A DNA stretch of 64,000 nt. Origin: Devosia sp. 67-54 (GTDB taxonomy: Bacteria; Pseudomonadota; Alphaproteobacteria; Rhizobiales; Devosiaceae). The notes below the pieces were generated by a model. That model was not told the origin of the DNA. It saw only the letters and a program-made list of their open reading frames with translations, and made no database searches. The DNA lies in contig NZ_MKVA01000006.1 of the NCBI RefSeq assembly GCF_001899075.1, positions 62,001 to 126,000 on the forward strand, read 5' to 3'. Made by a program: the position numbers and the translations under genes. Positions 18,970 to 28,328 of this stretch are shown here, one piece after another (the stretch's first letter is position 1; the number at the start of each line of letters is the position of its first letter).

Positions 18970-20045
18970 CAGCTGGCGGACTTTCGCTCGTTGAGATCGA
19001 CGAACGCGATGCCCCGGCTCGCGGTTCGCGCCCATTCGCTGTCCTGGTCGAGCTCGAGATAGCGCGCCCACGCCGCGCGCGCCGCCGCCAGTTCCCCGGC
19101 GTCGAATTCCAGCGAGGCGAGATTGTAGATCGCATCGGCATAGTCGGGATCGATGGCGATGGCGCGCTTGAGGTGCTGCCGCGCCGCCGCGATCTTGCCC
19201 TCGTCGCGCAGCAATGCCGCGAAGTTGAACCACGCTTCGACGAACCCCGGATCGAGCTTGATGGCGAGCGCATAGGCCGCCGCCGCTTCGTCGGCTTCGC
19301 CCAGCGCGCGGAAGCAGTTGGCGCGGTTGTAGCTCGCCACCGAATCCGACGGGTCGAGCGCCAGGCAGCGGCCATAGAGCACCGTCGCCTCGGCATGGAG
19401 CTTGGCGTCCTCCGCCTGCTCGGCCAGCGCGAAATAGGCTTCCGTGTCGTCGTCGGGCGGCTCCAGCGGCAGCAGCCGCTGCCCGTCGAGCTCGCTCTTG
19501 TTGGCGGCGTCGCCGGCATAGATCTTGCCCGGCCCGTCCGGGTGCAGCGACAGCGCCGTCAGCGACGCCACCGGCCCGGCGTGATGCACCGAGCGCACCA
19601 CCGCCAGCCAGCCGGCGCCCCCGGCGACCAGCCCGGCATATTTCTTGGCGAGGATCAGGTCGCGGAACGAGAACGGCTCGCTGTCGTGCTCGAACGCGTC
19701 GAACAGCACCAGCCGGTCGAACACATCCTCATCGAGCCGCGACTGCTCCAGCATCGAGCGCCGCCCGATCTCGGCCCGCTCCGGCGCCTCCATGAGATGC
19801 AGCCAGCGCAGGAAGGCGTTCTCGCTCAAGAGCTTCACGCCGCTGAGCTTCAGCGCCGCGAGCTTGGCCTCGATCTCGGCTTCACTCTTGCCGATGAGCT
19901 TGCGCCCGATCACCACGCGCTGCGTCTGCCGCGTCACGCCGCGATGCAGCCGCCCGCCGCGGCCGGCGACCGCCCGCGCGGCGAGCCGTTGCGGAAACGC
20001 CTCCAGCGCTCCCACAATGCCGACGCTCGCCGGAGTTTGCGCCAT
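18969..20045 (-). CDS. BRCT-like / MerR-like HTH / tetratricopeptide-repeat fusion protein
   Basis: N-terminus reads as BRCT (ALEAFPQRLAARAVAGRGGRLHRGVTRQTQRVVIGRKLIG...LKLSGVKLLSENAFLRWL), then FSFRDLILAKKYAGLV HTH-like segment, then TPRs (RCLALDPSDSVASYNRANCFRALGEADEAAAAYALAIKLDPGF). Confidence 0.75.
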   Translation of the reverse strand: MAQTPASVGIVGALEAFPQRLAARAVAGRGGRLHRGVTRQTQRVVIGRKLIGKSEAEIEAKLAALKLSGVKLLSENAFLRWLHLMEAPERAEIGRRSMLEQSRLDEDVFDRLVLFDAFEHDSEPFSFRDLILAKKYAGLVAGGAGWLAVVRSVHHAGPVASLTALSLHPDGPGKIYAGDAANKSELDGQRLLPLEPPDDDTEAYFALAEQAEDAKLHAEATVLYGRCLALDPSDSVASYNRANCFRALGEADEAAAAYALAIKLDPGFVEAWFNFAALLRDEGKIAAARQHLKRAIAIDPDYADAIYNLASLEFDAGELAAARAAWARYLELDQDSEWARTASRGIAFVDLNERKSAS

Positions 20046-20054
20046 CCTGCTCGA

Positions 20055-20960
20055 TCAGGCCTTCTTGCGCGCCGGCGCCTTGGCCGCCGCGGCCTTGCTG
20101 GCCGCCACCGCCTGCTTCAGCGACGGCTTGGCCGGCTTTTTTGCCGCCGCCGGTTCGGCGCTCTTGGATTTGCTCGGGGCGGCGGGCTTGGCCTGTCCCA
20201 GGCTCGCCTTCAGCGCATCCATGAGGTTGATGACGTTGCCGCGCTCGGGCGCCGCCGCGATGATCGGCTTGTGGCCCTTGAGCTTCTCCTTGATCATCGC
20301 CATCAGCGCCGTCTCGTAGCGATCCTCATAGGCCTTCGGGTCGAAATGCGTCACCTTCTGCTCGATCAGCTTTTCGGCGAGCTGCAGCATTTCCGGGTCG
20401 GTCTTGATGTCGGGGATTTCGTCGAAATAGGCGCTGGTCGAGCGCACCTCGCGCGGATCGCGCAGCGTCGTCACGAACATGCCCTTGTCGCGCGCCCCGA
20501 TGGTGACGACGCGCTCACGGCTCGACATCACCAGCCGGGCGATGGCCAGCTTGCCGGCCGCCCGCATCGCGTCGCGCAGCACCGCGAACGTCTCCTCCGC
20601 CATCGCCCCGTCCGGCGCCAGGTAGTACGGTGAGTCCTGGTAGATCACGTCCACCTCGCTCTCGTCGACGAACGCCTCGATGTTGAGCGTGTGGTTGGAT
20701 TCGATCCGCACCGCGTCGAGGTCCTCGTCGTCGATGATGATGTACTGCTTGTCCTCGTACTCGTAGCCGCGCACCAGATCCGAGCGCTCCACCAGCCCGA
20801 GCTCGGGGTCCACCGGCTTCATGTTGATGCGGTTGTGCGTGTCCTTGTGCAACTGGTTGAAGCGGATCTTTTCGTTCGCGCTCACCGCCGGGTAGAGCCG
20901 CACCGGGCAGCTCACCAGGCTCAGCTTGATGTATCCCTTCCAACTGGCTCTCGGCGCCAT
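20055..20960 (-). CDS. ku: Ku protein (non-homologous end joining)
   Basis: MAPRASWKGYIKLSLVSCPVRLYPAVSANEKIRFNQLHKDTHNRI, YEYEDKQYIIIDDEDLDAVRIES; Lys/Ala-rich tail. Confidence 0.96.
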   Translation of the reverse strand: MAPRASWKGYIKLSLVSCPVRLYPAVSANEKIRFNQLHKDTHNRINMKPVDPELGLVERSDLVRGYEYEDKQYIIIDDEDLDAVRIESNHTLNIEAFVDESEVDVIYQDSPYYLAPDGAMAEETFAVLRDAMRAAGKLAIARLVMSSRERVVTIGARDKGMFVTTLRDPREVRSTSAYFDEIPDIKTDPEMLQLAEKLIEQKVTHFDPKAYEDRYETALMAMIKEKLKGHKPIIAAAPERGNVINLMDALKASLGQAKPAAPSKSKSAEPAAAKKPAKPSLKQAVAASKAAAAKAPARKKA

Positions 20961-21084
20961 CGGTCGACTCCATGCGGTACGCGGCACAAACGGAGGGCGA
21001 TTTTAGTCTAAATCGGCCGGTTGGTCGATGTAGGGTAAACGGGAGCGGTTAATGCCGCCTGCAACCGGCCCTGCGCCATCCCGC

Positions 21085-23580
21085 CTATCCCAGCCGCTTC
21101 AGCGCCGCCGCCAGGTCCCCGGCATGCTCGTCCATCGCCGCCCACGGGTCGCCATGCGCCGCCACCAGGCCGGGCAGCGTCGAATAGTTGAAGTCCTCGG
21201 GCGCCGTGACCGACGGCAGATCGTCCCAGTTCAGCGGCGTCGAAGCCGGCAAATTCGCCCGCGCCCGTAGGCTGTACGGGGCCACGGCGGTGGCGCCGCG
21301 GTAATTGCGGTGGAAGTCGATGAAGATGCGCCGGCTGCGCTTGTCCTTGGCCATGTTGACCACGAAAATCTCCGGCGCCGCCCTGGCGATGCGCGCGGCG
21401 ATCTCGCCGGTGCCGGCATGCACTTTCTTCCAGTCGAGCCTGGGCTTGAGCGGCACCACCACGTGCAGCCCCTTGCCGCCCGAGGTCTTCACATAGGGCG
21501 TGAGCCCCAGCGCCTCGAGCTGCGTCTTGACGAAGAACGCCGCCTCGACGCTCTGCCGGAACCTGATGCCCTCGCCCGGATCGAGGTCGAAGATGATGCG
21601 GTCGGGCGTCTCCAGCGCGCTCGCCCAATGGCACCCCCAGGCGTGGAACTCGATCACCCCGAACTGCGCCAGCGCCAGATAGCCCTTGGCATCCTCGATC
21701 GAGATATATGCCTTGAGCTCGCCCTCCTCGCTGCTCATCGTCTCGAAGCTGGCGATCGTCGGCGGCATGCCGGTGAACGGATGGCGCTGGAAGAAGATGT
21801 CGTCGAGCCGGCCGCTCGGGCTGCGCACCAGCGACACCGGCCGCCCGAACAGGTGCGGCAGCATGAAGTCCCCCACCGCCGCATAATAGATCGCGACGTC
21901 GAGCTTGGTCGGCCCGCTCTTGCCGAACAGCCGCCGCGTCGGGTTGGTCACCCAGATGCCGGCGAGGTCCGCGTCCGAGATCAGCCGCTGCCGCGGCGCC
22001 GGCGTGGCGCTGGCGGTGATCTCGGGCTCGCGCAGCCCCTTGAACACCGCATGCCGTACCCAATTGTCGGCCGTGAGGTTGGCGTAGTGCACATGCGCCG
22101 TCAGCACCGGCCGCACCGCGATCACGTCCTTGGGCATGCCGTCGAGCCGCTGCTCCGGCGCCGCCAGCGGCTCCAGCCGCGCGAGGATCGACACCAGCTC
22201 GTCGGCCGCGAAGCCGGTGCCGCATTTGCCGCGATAGACCAGCTCGCCGTCCACCCATTGCCCCAGCGCCAATGCGCCGATGCCCGCCGCCGCCGGCGAC
22301 AGCGTGTAGCCGACGATGGGGAACTCGCCCGCCTGCAGCGCCTTGATCTTCACCCAGCTCTTGCTGCGCGCCTGTACATACGGCGCATCCACGCGCTTGC
22401 TGAGGATGCCCTCGAGCCCCATCTCCGTCGCATGGTCGTACAGCACCTGCCCGTCGCCGGTGATGCCGTCGCTGAACTGGATGGCCGAGCTCGGCGACAG
22501 CACCGGCGCCAGCAGCCCCTGCAGCGCCGCCTTGCGCGCGACGAGCGGTACCTTGGTCAGATCGTAGCCGTCGAGATAGACCAGGTCGAAGGCGAAATAG
22601 GTCAGCCGTTCGCTGGCGTGCTCGCTCAGCGCCTGCTGCAGATCGGCGAAATGCGACACCCCGCTGTCGTCGATCACCACGATCTCGCCGTCGAGGATCG
22701 CGTCCTTGCACGGCAGCGCCGCGAACGCCTCGGCCAGCACGCCGTATTTGTCGGTCCAGTCGAGCCCGCCGCGGGTGATCAGCTTCACCGTGCCGCCGCT
22801 GACATGCGCCATGGTGCGGTAGCCGTCGAACTTGATCTCGTGCAGCCAGCCCTCGCCATGCGGCGGTGTCTCCACCTGCGTCGCAAGCTGCGGCTTGAAG
22901 CTGGTGCGCGGCATCGCCGCCTTGGCCGCGCCCTTGAGCTTGCCCGGCGAAGGCTTCGCCGGCTTTGCCGCCCTGGCCTTCGGCGCCGCCTTGCTCGCCG
23001 TGTCGGCCGCCAGCACTTCCTCGATCGTCATCCCGGATTTGACGCTCTCCGGCCGTGTCGCGAGGATATCGGTCTTGGTGTCGACGCCGCTGTCCTTCTC
23101 CTTGATGAACAGCCAGTTGTTCTTGCCCTCGCCGGGTCTGCCCTTCATCCGCACCAGCACCCAGCCGCCCTTGAGCTTTTCGCCCCACAGCCGGAACTTG
23201 AAATCGCCCGTCTTCAGCCCCGCCTCGGGGTCGCCCATCGGCGCCCAGGTGCCGGTGTCCCACACGATCATCGGCCCGCCGCCATATTCGCCCGCGGGGA
23301 TCACGCCCTCGAAGTCGATGTAGTCGAGCGGATGGTCCTCGGTCTCGGCGGCGTAGCGCTTGTCGGCCGGGTTGAGCGACGGCCCCTTGGGCACCGCCCA
23401 GCTCTTCAGCACCCCGCCCAGCTCGAGCCGCAGATCATAATGGTCGGCGCTCGCCGCATGCTTGTGGATGACGAAGCGCTGTCCATCGCCGCCCGCGCTG
23501 CCGCCCGCCGGCTCCGGCGTCTTGCTGAAATCGCGTTTCTGCCGATAGGCGCTGAGCGACGCTTTGCTGCTGCTGGCCAT
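21085..23580 (-). CDS. ligD: ATP-dependent DNA ligase D (phosphoesterase-ligase-polymerase order)
   Basis: FVIHKHAASADHYDLRLELGGVLKSWAVPKGPSLNP (PE), LHEIKFDGYRTMAHV ligase lysine, PolDom DLDPGEG and TSGGKGLHVVVPL. Confidence 0.96.
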   Translation of the reverse strand: MASSSKASLSAYRQKRDFSKTPEPAGGSAGGDGQRFVIHKHAASADHYDLRLELGGVLKSWAVPKGPSLNPADKRYAAETEDHPLDYIDFEGVIPAGEYGGGPMIVWDTGTWAPMGDPEAGLKTGDFKFRLWGEKLKGGWVLVRMKGRPGEGKNNWLFIKEKDSGVDTKTDILATRPESVKSGMTIEEVLAADTASKAAPKARAAKPAKPSPGKLKGAAKAAMPRTSFKPQLATQVETPPHGEGWLHEIKFDGYRTMAHVSGGTVKLITRGGLDWTDKYGVLAEAFAALPCKDAILDGEIVVIDDSGVSHFADLQQALSEHASERLTYFAFDLVYLDGYDLTKVPLVARKAALQGLLAPVLSPSSAIQFSDGITGDGQVLYDHATEMGLEGILSKRVDAPYVQARSKSWVKIKALQAGEFPIVGYTLSPAAAGIGALALGQWVDGELVYRGKCGTGFAADELVSILARLEPLAAPEQRLDGMPKDVIAVRPVLTAHVHYANLTADNWVRHAVFKGLREPEITASATPAPRQRLISDADLAGIWVTNPTRRLFGKSGPTKLDVAIYYAAVGDFMLPHLFGRPVSLVRSPSGRLDDIFFQRHPFTGMPPTIASFETMSSEEGELKAYISIEDAKGYLALAQFGVIEFHAWGCHWASALETPDRIIFDLDPGEGIRFRQSVEAAFFVKTQLEALGLTPYVKTSGGKGLHVVVPLKPRLDWKKVHAGTGEIAARIARAAPEIFVVNMAKDKRSRRIFIDFHRNYRGATAVAPYSLRARANLPASTPLNWDDLPSVTAPEDFNYSTLPGLVAAHGDPWAAMDEHAGDLAAALKRLG

Positions 23581-23650
23581 GAAACTCCCCGCCCGGCCCC
23601 GGCCTCACGGGGCGGCGACCCCTCGACCGCGGCGCCGGGTCGCCCGATGG

Positions 23651-24703
23651 CTACGGCTGCGCCAGCTCGTCATATTTGTTGGCGCGATACACCAGCGTCG
23701 AGATCAGCCAGCTCGCAAGGAACACGCCCACCACCGCATAGCCGAAATTGGTGAGGTTCTCGTTGAGATTGCCGATCACGTCCCACACGCCGCCGCTGAG
23801 CTCGAGCTTGTTCGAGATCAGGCCCAGCGCCTCGACGCTGCCGATGAACACCGCCACCGCCACCGACGCCGCGGTGATGGTGAGGTTGTACCACAGCTTG
23901 CGGATCGGGTTGACGAAGGCCCAGCCATAGGCGCCCACCATCGCCACGCTGTCGGCGGTGTCGACCAGCGCCATGCCGGCGGTGAACAGCGCCGGGAACA
24001 CCATGATCGACCAGAAATTCATGCCGCTCGCCGCCTGCGTCGCCGAAATGCCGAGCAGCCCGATCTCGGTCGCCGTGTCGAAGCCCAGCCCGAACAGCAC
24101 GCCCACCGGATACATGTGCCAGCTGTGCCGCACCACGCCGAACACCCGCCGGAAGATGCGGGCGAAGAAGCCGCGGCCGGCCAGCATCTGGTCGAGATCC
24201 TCGTCGAGGATCCTGTCGCCGCGCTTGGCCCGCTGAAACGCCGCCCAGATGCCGCGCAGCACGATCAAATTGGCCAGCCCGATGGCCAGCAGGAACACGG
24301 CCGACACCACCGTGCCGATCACCCCGCCGACCTCGTGGAAAGCGTCGAGCTGCATCTGCAGCGCCGCCGCGCTCGCCGCGATGATCGCCGAGGCAACCAC
24401 CACGATCGAGGAATGCCCGAGCGAAAAGAACAGCCCCACGCCGAGCGGCGTCTTGCCCGCCTGCATCAGCTTGCGCACCACATTGTCGATGGCCGCGATG
24501 TGGTCGGCATCGAACGCATGGCGCAGCCCGAACACATAGGCGAGGAACGCCGTGCCCATCAGCACCGGCTGGCCAGAGAACTCGGCGAAGGCCCACGCCC
24601 AGGCGATGGCGTTGAACGCCACCAGCCCGCCGAACATGAAGGTGAGCCGGTGACGCGTCCGCGCCCCGCCGAACAGCGTGCCGAGGGCAGTGGGGTGGTG
24701 CAT
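23651..24703 (-). CDS. HoxN/HupN/NixA (NiCoT) nickel/cobalt transporter
   Basis: RHAFDADHIAAIDNVVRKLM signature, LFFSLGHSSIVV, LGFDTATEI. Confidence 0.93.
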   Translation of the reverse strand: MHHPTALGTLFGGARTRHRLTFMFGGLVAFNAIAWAWAFAEFSGQPVLMGTAFLAYVFGLRHAFDADHIAAIDNVVRKLMQAGKTPLGVGLFFSLGHSSIVVVASAIIAASAAALQMQLDAFHEVGGVIGTVVSAVFLLAIGLANLIVLRGIWAAFQRAKRGDRILDEDLDQMLAGRGFFARIFRRVFGVVRHSWHMYPVGVLFGLGFDTATEIGLLGISATQAASGMNFWSIMVFPALFTAGMALVDTADSVAMVGAYGWAFVNPIRKLWYNLTITAASVAVAVFIGSVEALGLISNKLELSGGVWDVIGNLNENLTNFGYAVVGVFLASWLISTLVYRANKYDELAQP

Positions 24704-24771
24704 TCGATCGATCCTGTTGACGGCAAACGCTAATCGGGCGGCGCCGGCGAGTCAAAGCCGAAGCCCGCCTC

Positions 24772-25872
24772 TCACCCCAGGGTCGGATGGAAGGCGATGG
24801 CTGTCGGCGATCCGATGTCGAGGCGGCCGAGCGCCGTCAGCCGGCCGTCGGCGTAGCGGAAAAAGTCGATGCGGTCGCTCTCCTGGTTGGCCACCGCCAG
24901 CAACCGCCCGCTCGGGTCGAACGCGAAATCGCGCGGTACCCGGCCGCCGCTCGGCATCGCCGCCTCGAAATGCGCCACCCCGTCGGCGCCCACCGCCAGC
25001 CGGGCGAGGCTGTCGTCGCCGCGGTTGGAAACGAACACATGCTGCCCCGCGGCATCGGTCGCGATCGCCGCCGGATAGTTGATGCCGCTGGCTCCGGCCG
25101 GCCGCGTCGGCGTTACCCCGATCGGCGTGAAGCTGCCCTCGGCCGCCGCGAAGGCGAAGCTGGTGACCGTCGAATCGAGCTCGTTGGCCACATAGGCCCA
25201 GCGCCCATTGGGGTGGAACACGAAATGCCGCGGCCCGGCGCCCGGCGCCAGCGCCGCCTCGCCATGCGGCGCCAGCGCCCCGCTTGCTGCGTCGAACCGA
25301 TGCACCACCAGCCGGTCGAGGCCGAGATCGGCCACCACCACGAAGCGGTTGTCCGGCGTCCAGCGCACGCAATGGGCGTGCGAGCGGTCCTGCCGCGCCG
25401 TGTCCGGCCCGGTGGCGCCCAGATGCTCGGCCTCGCCCGTCACCGCGCCGAGGCCGCCCTCGGCCGTGCGCTCCACCACCAGCAGCGAGGCGCTGTGCGT
25501 CGCCGCCGGCACCGCGCTGTAATTGACCACGCCGGCATGCCGTCCGTTCCGGTCGAACCCGAGATGCGCCGGCGTATAGCCATGCGTGCCGATGCGGCCG
25601 AGCAGCCCGATGCGGCCGCTGCCGGCATCGATCGCATAGGCGCTGACCAGCCCCTCGGCGGCGCCGGCAAGCTCGCTCACCGCCAGCAGCGATCTGCCGT
25701 CCGGCGCCACCGCCACGAAGGTCGGGTTTACCACATTGGCTTCCTGCGACAGCAGCTCGGCCGCGCCAGTCTCGAGGTCGAGCCGCAGCGCCGAAATCCC
25801 CTGTCCGGCCGGCTTGGCCACGTAACCGAGCTTGCTCGTGCAGCTCCCCACGAACATCAATGCCTTGGCCAT
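24772..25872 (-). CDS. Beta-propeller lactonase family protein (6-phosphogluconolactonase YbhE-like)
   Basis: Repeating propeller blades; DRSHAHCVRWTPDNRFVVVADLGLDRL; GPRHFVFHPNGRWAYVANELDSTV. Confidence 0.88.
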   Translation of the reverse strand: MAKALMFVGSCTSKLGYVAKPAGQGISALRLDLETGAAELLSQEANVVNPTFVAVAPDGRSLLAVSELAGAAEGLVSAYAIDAGSGRIGLLGRIGTHGYTPAHLGFDRNGRHAGVVNYSAVPAATHSASLLVVERTAEGGLGAVTGEAEHLGATGPDTARQDRSHAHCVRWTPDNRFVVVADLGLDRLVVHRFDAASGALAPHGEAALAPGAGPRHFVFHPNGRWAYVANELDSTVTSFAFAAAEGSFTPIGVTPTRPAGASGINYPAAIATDAAGQHVFVSNRGDDSLARLAVGADGVAHFEAAMPSGGRVPRDFAFDPSGRLLAVANQESDRIDFFRYADGRLTALGRLDIGSPTAIAFHPTLG

Positions 25873-25923
25873 GCCGTCCTCCCCACGCAACCGCCCGCGC
25901 TGCGGCGGCGTTTATGCCCTGTC

Positions 25924-26343
25924 ATGAGCTCACCTGGACCGTTTCTGCGCTTTTCGCACACCGTCTCGCGCCTCGCCGGCAAGCCGATCACCTTCGCCGC
26001 CGCATGTATCCTGATTCTGCTGTGGGCGGTGGCCGGACCTGTGTTCGGCTATTCCGAGACCTGGCAATTGGTGGTCAACACCGCCACCACCATCATCACC
26101 TTCCTCATGGTGTTCGTGTTGCAGAACACCCAGAATCGCGACGGCGAGGCGGTGCAGGCCAAGCTCGACGAGCTGATCTATGCGCTGCGCGAGGCCGACA
26201 ACCGCTTCGTCGCCGCCGAAAAGCTCAGCGACAAGGAGCTGCACGCCCTGCGCGAACGCCTGACGCAGCAATGCGATCGTGCCGGGGAAGAGCTCGAGCG
26301 CCGCGGCAAGAGCAGTCCGGCAAAGGTCTCCGAGCCCGCCTGA
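25924..26343 (+). CDS. Low-affinity iron permease family protein
   Basis: FSHTVSRLAGKPITFAAACILILLWAVAGP...WQLVVNTATTIITFLMVFVLQNTQNRD. Confidence 0.9.
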   Translation: MSSPGPFLRFSHTVSRLAGKPITFAAACILILLWAVAGPVFGYSETWQLVVNTATTIITFLMVFVLQNTQNRDGEAVQAKLDELIYALREADNRFVAAEKLSDKELHALRERLTQQCDRAGEELERRGKSSPAKVSEPA

Positions 26344-26411
26344 GCGCAGAGCGTGCTTTGCACCGCCGTGCCGTCCGGCTATCACCGCCGCATCATCCAG
26401 TGGAGGCGATC

Positions 26412-27278
26412 ATGGTCAAGGCGGCATTTCTCGGGCTCGGCATCATGGGGTCCCCGATGGCGCGCCACCTCGGGGCCGGGGGGCACGAGGTCACCGTGTA
26501 CAACCGCACCGCCGCCCGCGCCGAGGCGTGGGTCGCCGCCAATGGCGGCCGCGCCGCGCCCACGCCCCGCGTCGCCGCCCAAGGGCAGGACATCGTCTTC
26601 GCCTGCGTCGGCAATGACGACGATCTGCGCGCCGTGACGCTCGGGCCCGACGGCGCCTTCGCCGGCATGGCCGAGGGCAGCATCTTCGTCGACCACACCA
26701 CCGCTTCCGCCAGCGTCGCGCGCGAGCTCCACGCCACCGCGGCGGCCCGGGACGTGGCCTTCCTCGACGCTCCGGTGTCCGGCGGCCAGGCCGGCGCCGA
26801 GAGCGGCCAGCTCACCGTCATGGTCGGCGGCGACCAGCCCGCCTTCGCCCGCGCCGAGCCGGTGATCCGGAGCTATGCCCGCGCCTGCCGCCTGCTCGGC
26901 CCCGCCGGTTCCGGCCAGCTCGCCAAGATGATGAATCAGATCTGCATCGCCGGCATCGTCCAGGGCCTCGCCGAAGCCATCCATTTCGGCAAGTCGGCCG
27001 GCATGGACGTCGAGGCCGTCATCGACGTCATCTCCAAGGGCGCCGCGCAATCGTGGCAAATGGAAAACCGTTATAGAACCATGCTCGCCGGCAAGTACGA
27101 TTTCGGCTTCGCCGTCGACTGGATGCGCAAGGACCTCGGCATCGTCCTCGACGAAGCCCGCGCCAACCACGCCCGCCTGCCGCTGACCGCCCTGGTCGAT
27201 CAGTTCTACGCCGACGTGCAGGCCCTGGGCGGCAACCGCTGGGACACGAGCAGCCTGCTGGCCCGTCTGGAGAAATAA
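26412..27278 (+). CDS. NAD(P)-dependent beta-hydroxyacid dehydrogenase family oxidoreductase
   Basis: AFLGLGIMGSPMARHL, FLDAPVSGGQAGAESGQLTVMVGG, GQLAKMMNQ. Confidence 0.92.
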   Translation: MVKAAFLGLGIMGSPMARHLGAGGHEVTVYNRTAARAEAWVAANGGRAAPTPRVAAQGQDIVFACVGNDDDLRAVTLGPDGAFAGMAEGSIFVDHTTASASVARELHATAAARDVAFLDAPVSGGQAGAESGQLTVMVGGDQPAFARAEPVIRSYARACRLLGPAGSGQLAKMMNQICIAGIVQGLAEAIHFGKSAGMDVEAVIDVISKGAAQSWQMENRYRTMLAGKYDFGFAVDWMRKDLGIVLDEARANHARLPLTALVDQFYADVQALGGNRWDTSSLLARLEK

Positions 27279-27282
27279 GTCC

Positions 27283-27431
27283 GCAGTCGGCGCACCTCTC
27301 CCGCTTGCGGGGGATGGGGACCACGCGCAGCGTGGTGGAGGGGGCGGCCCCACGCTCAGTGCTTGTGGCCGCCCCCTTCCGTCGGCTTCGCCGCCACCTT
27401 CCCCCGCAAGCGGGAGAAGGGACCCGACTGC
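27283..27431. repeat. Dispersed inverted-repeat element, copy A
   Basis: Bounded by GCAGTCGG...CCGACTGC; internal CTCCCGCTTGCGGG and CCACGCGCAGCGTGG hairpins; related to 30572-30704 and 40793-40895. Confidence 0.8.
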
Positions 27432-27452
27432 ACCGTCAGTTTCCTCACACGC

Positions 27453-28184
27453 TCAGAACATCCCCAGGAACTTCGCCCGGTTGATCTCGCCATCCACGAA
27501 CCGGCGGGTCCAGTCGCCATAGCCGGCATAGCCGTCGGCCTGCCGCCGTTCGGCGTAGCGGCCGAAATACAGCCAGAAGCTCGAGGCTTCCGAGCCGAAG
27601 AACGTCTTCAGCACCGCATAGTCGCAGATCGCCTCGTTGGCGCAGATCGCGGCGCGCTCGAAGAAGTGGAACACCTTGTCGGCATCCTTGTCGGCCTCGG
27701 ACACGAAGGCGTCGTCCTTGCCGGTCACCGCCTCGCCGATATTGCCGTAAAGCAGCGCCCGCTCCGCCGCATTGTCGCCCACCGCGGCGATGGTGTCGGC
27801 GTTCTGCTGATAGAGCGGCAGCAGCAAATCGTTGATCCGGGCATAGGCGTCCTGGTAGCCGCCGGTCTCCCATTCCTGCACCAGGTTGAGCGACTGCGTC
27901 ACCCGCGAATCGGCCTTCTGCCGGTCGTATTCGAACAGCCCGAAGGTCAGCGCCAGCACTGTCACCAGCTTCAGGATCACCGCCGCGACTTCGTCGACGC
28001 GGTGCAGCGACGAATAATTGTCCTCGACCTTGAGCGGCTTGGACACCGCCTCGATGATGCCGACGCCCACATGCGCCGCCTCGTGCAGCTGGCTGGCCTT
28101 GCGGCCGTCATCGTCGCGCTCCGACTCCTCGTTGCGCGCGGCCCTGCTGCGTCCCTTCGGTGGCGGCTTTGTGTCCATATCCAT
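27453..28184 (-). CDS. Hypothetical single-TM protein
   Basis: VILKLVTVLALTFGLFEYDRQKADSRVTQSLNLVQEWETGGY; divergent from the trypsin-like gene. Confidence 0.7.
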   Translation of the reverse strand: MDMDTKPPPKGRSRAARNEESERDDDGRKASQLHEAAHVGVGIIEAVSKPLKVEDNYSSLHRVDEVAAVILKLVTVLALTFGLFEYDRQKADSRVTQSLNLVQEWETGGYQDAYARINDLLLPLYQQNADTIAAVGDNAAERALLYGNIGEAVTGKDDAFVSEADKDADKVFHFFERAAICANEAICDYAVLKTFFGSEASSFWLYFGRYAERRQADGYAGYGDWTRRFVDGEINRAKFLGMF

Positions 28185-28328
28185 CTGGTTTTAAAGGCAA
28201 AATCGCCGCAAAGAAAGGCCGATTCCGTCGGAAATCCGACCCAACCATTGGCCAATATCCTCGCCGTTCAAACTGCATTCATGTTGGATGCGGATAGAGA
28301 GGCAGGGGCCGGGAGGGCAGGGGGGAAC

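Noticed and set aside
21310-23754. 814-aa plus-strand ORF
   Set aside because: Antisense shadow of ligD, which has clear domain motifs
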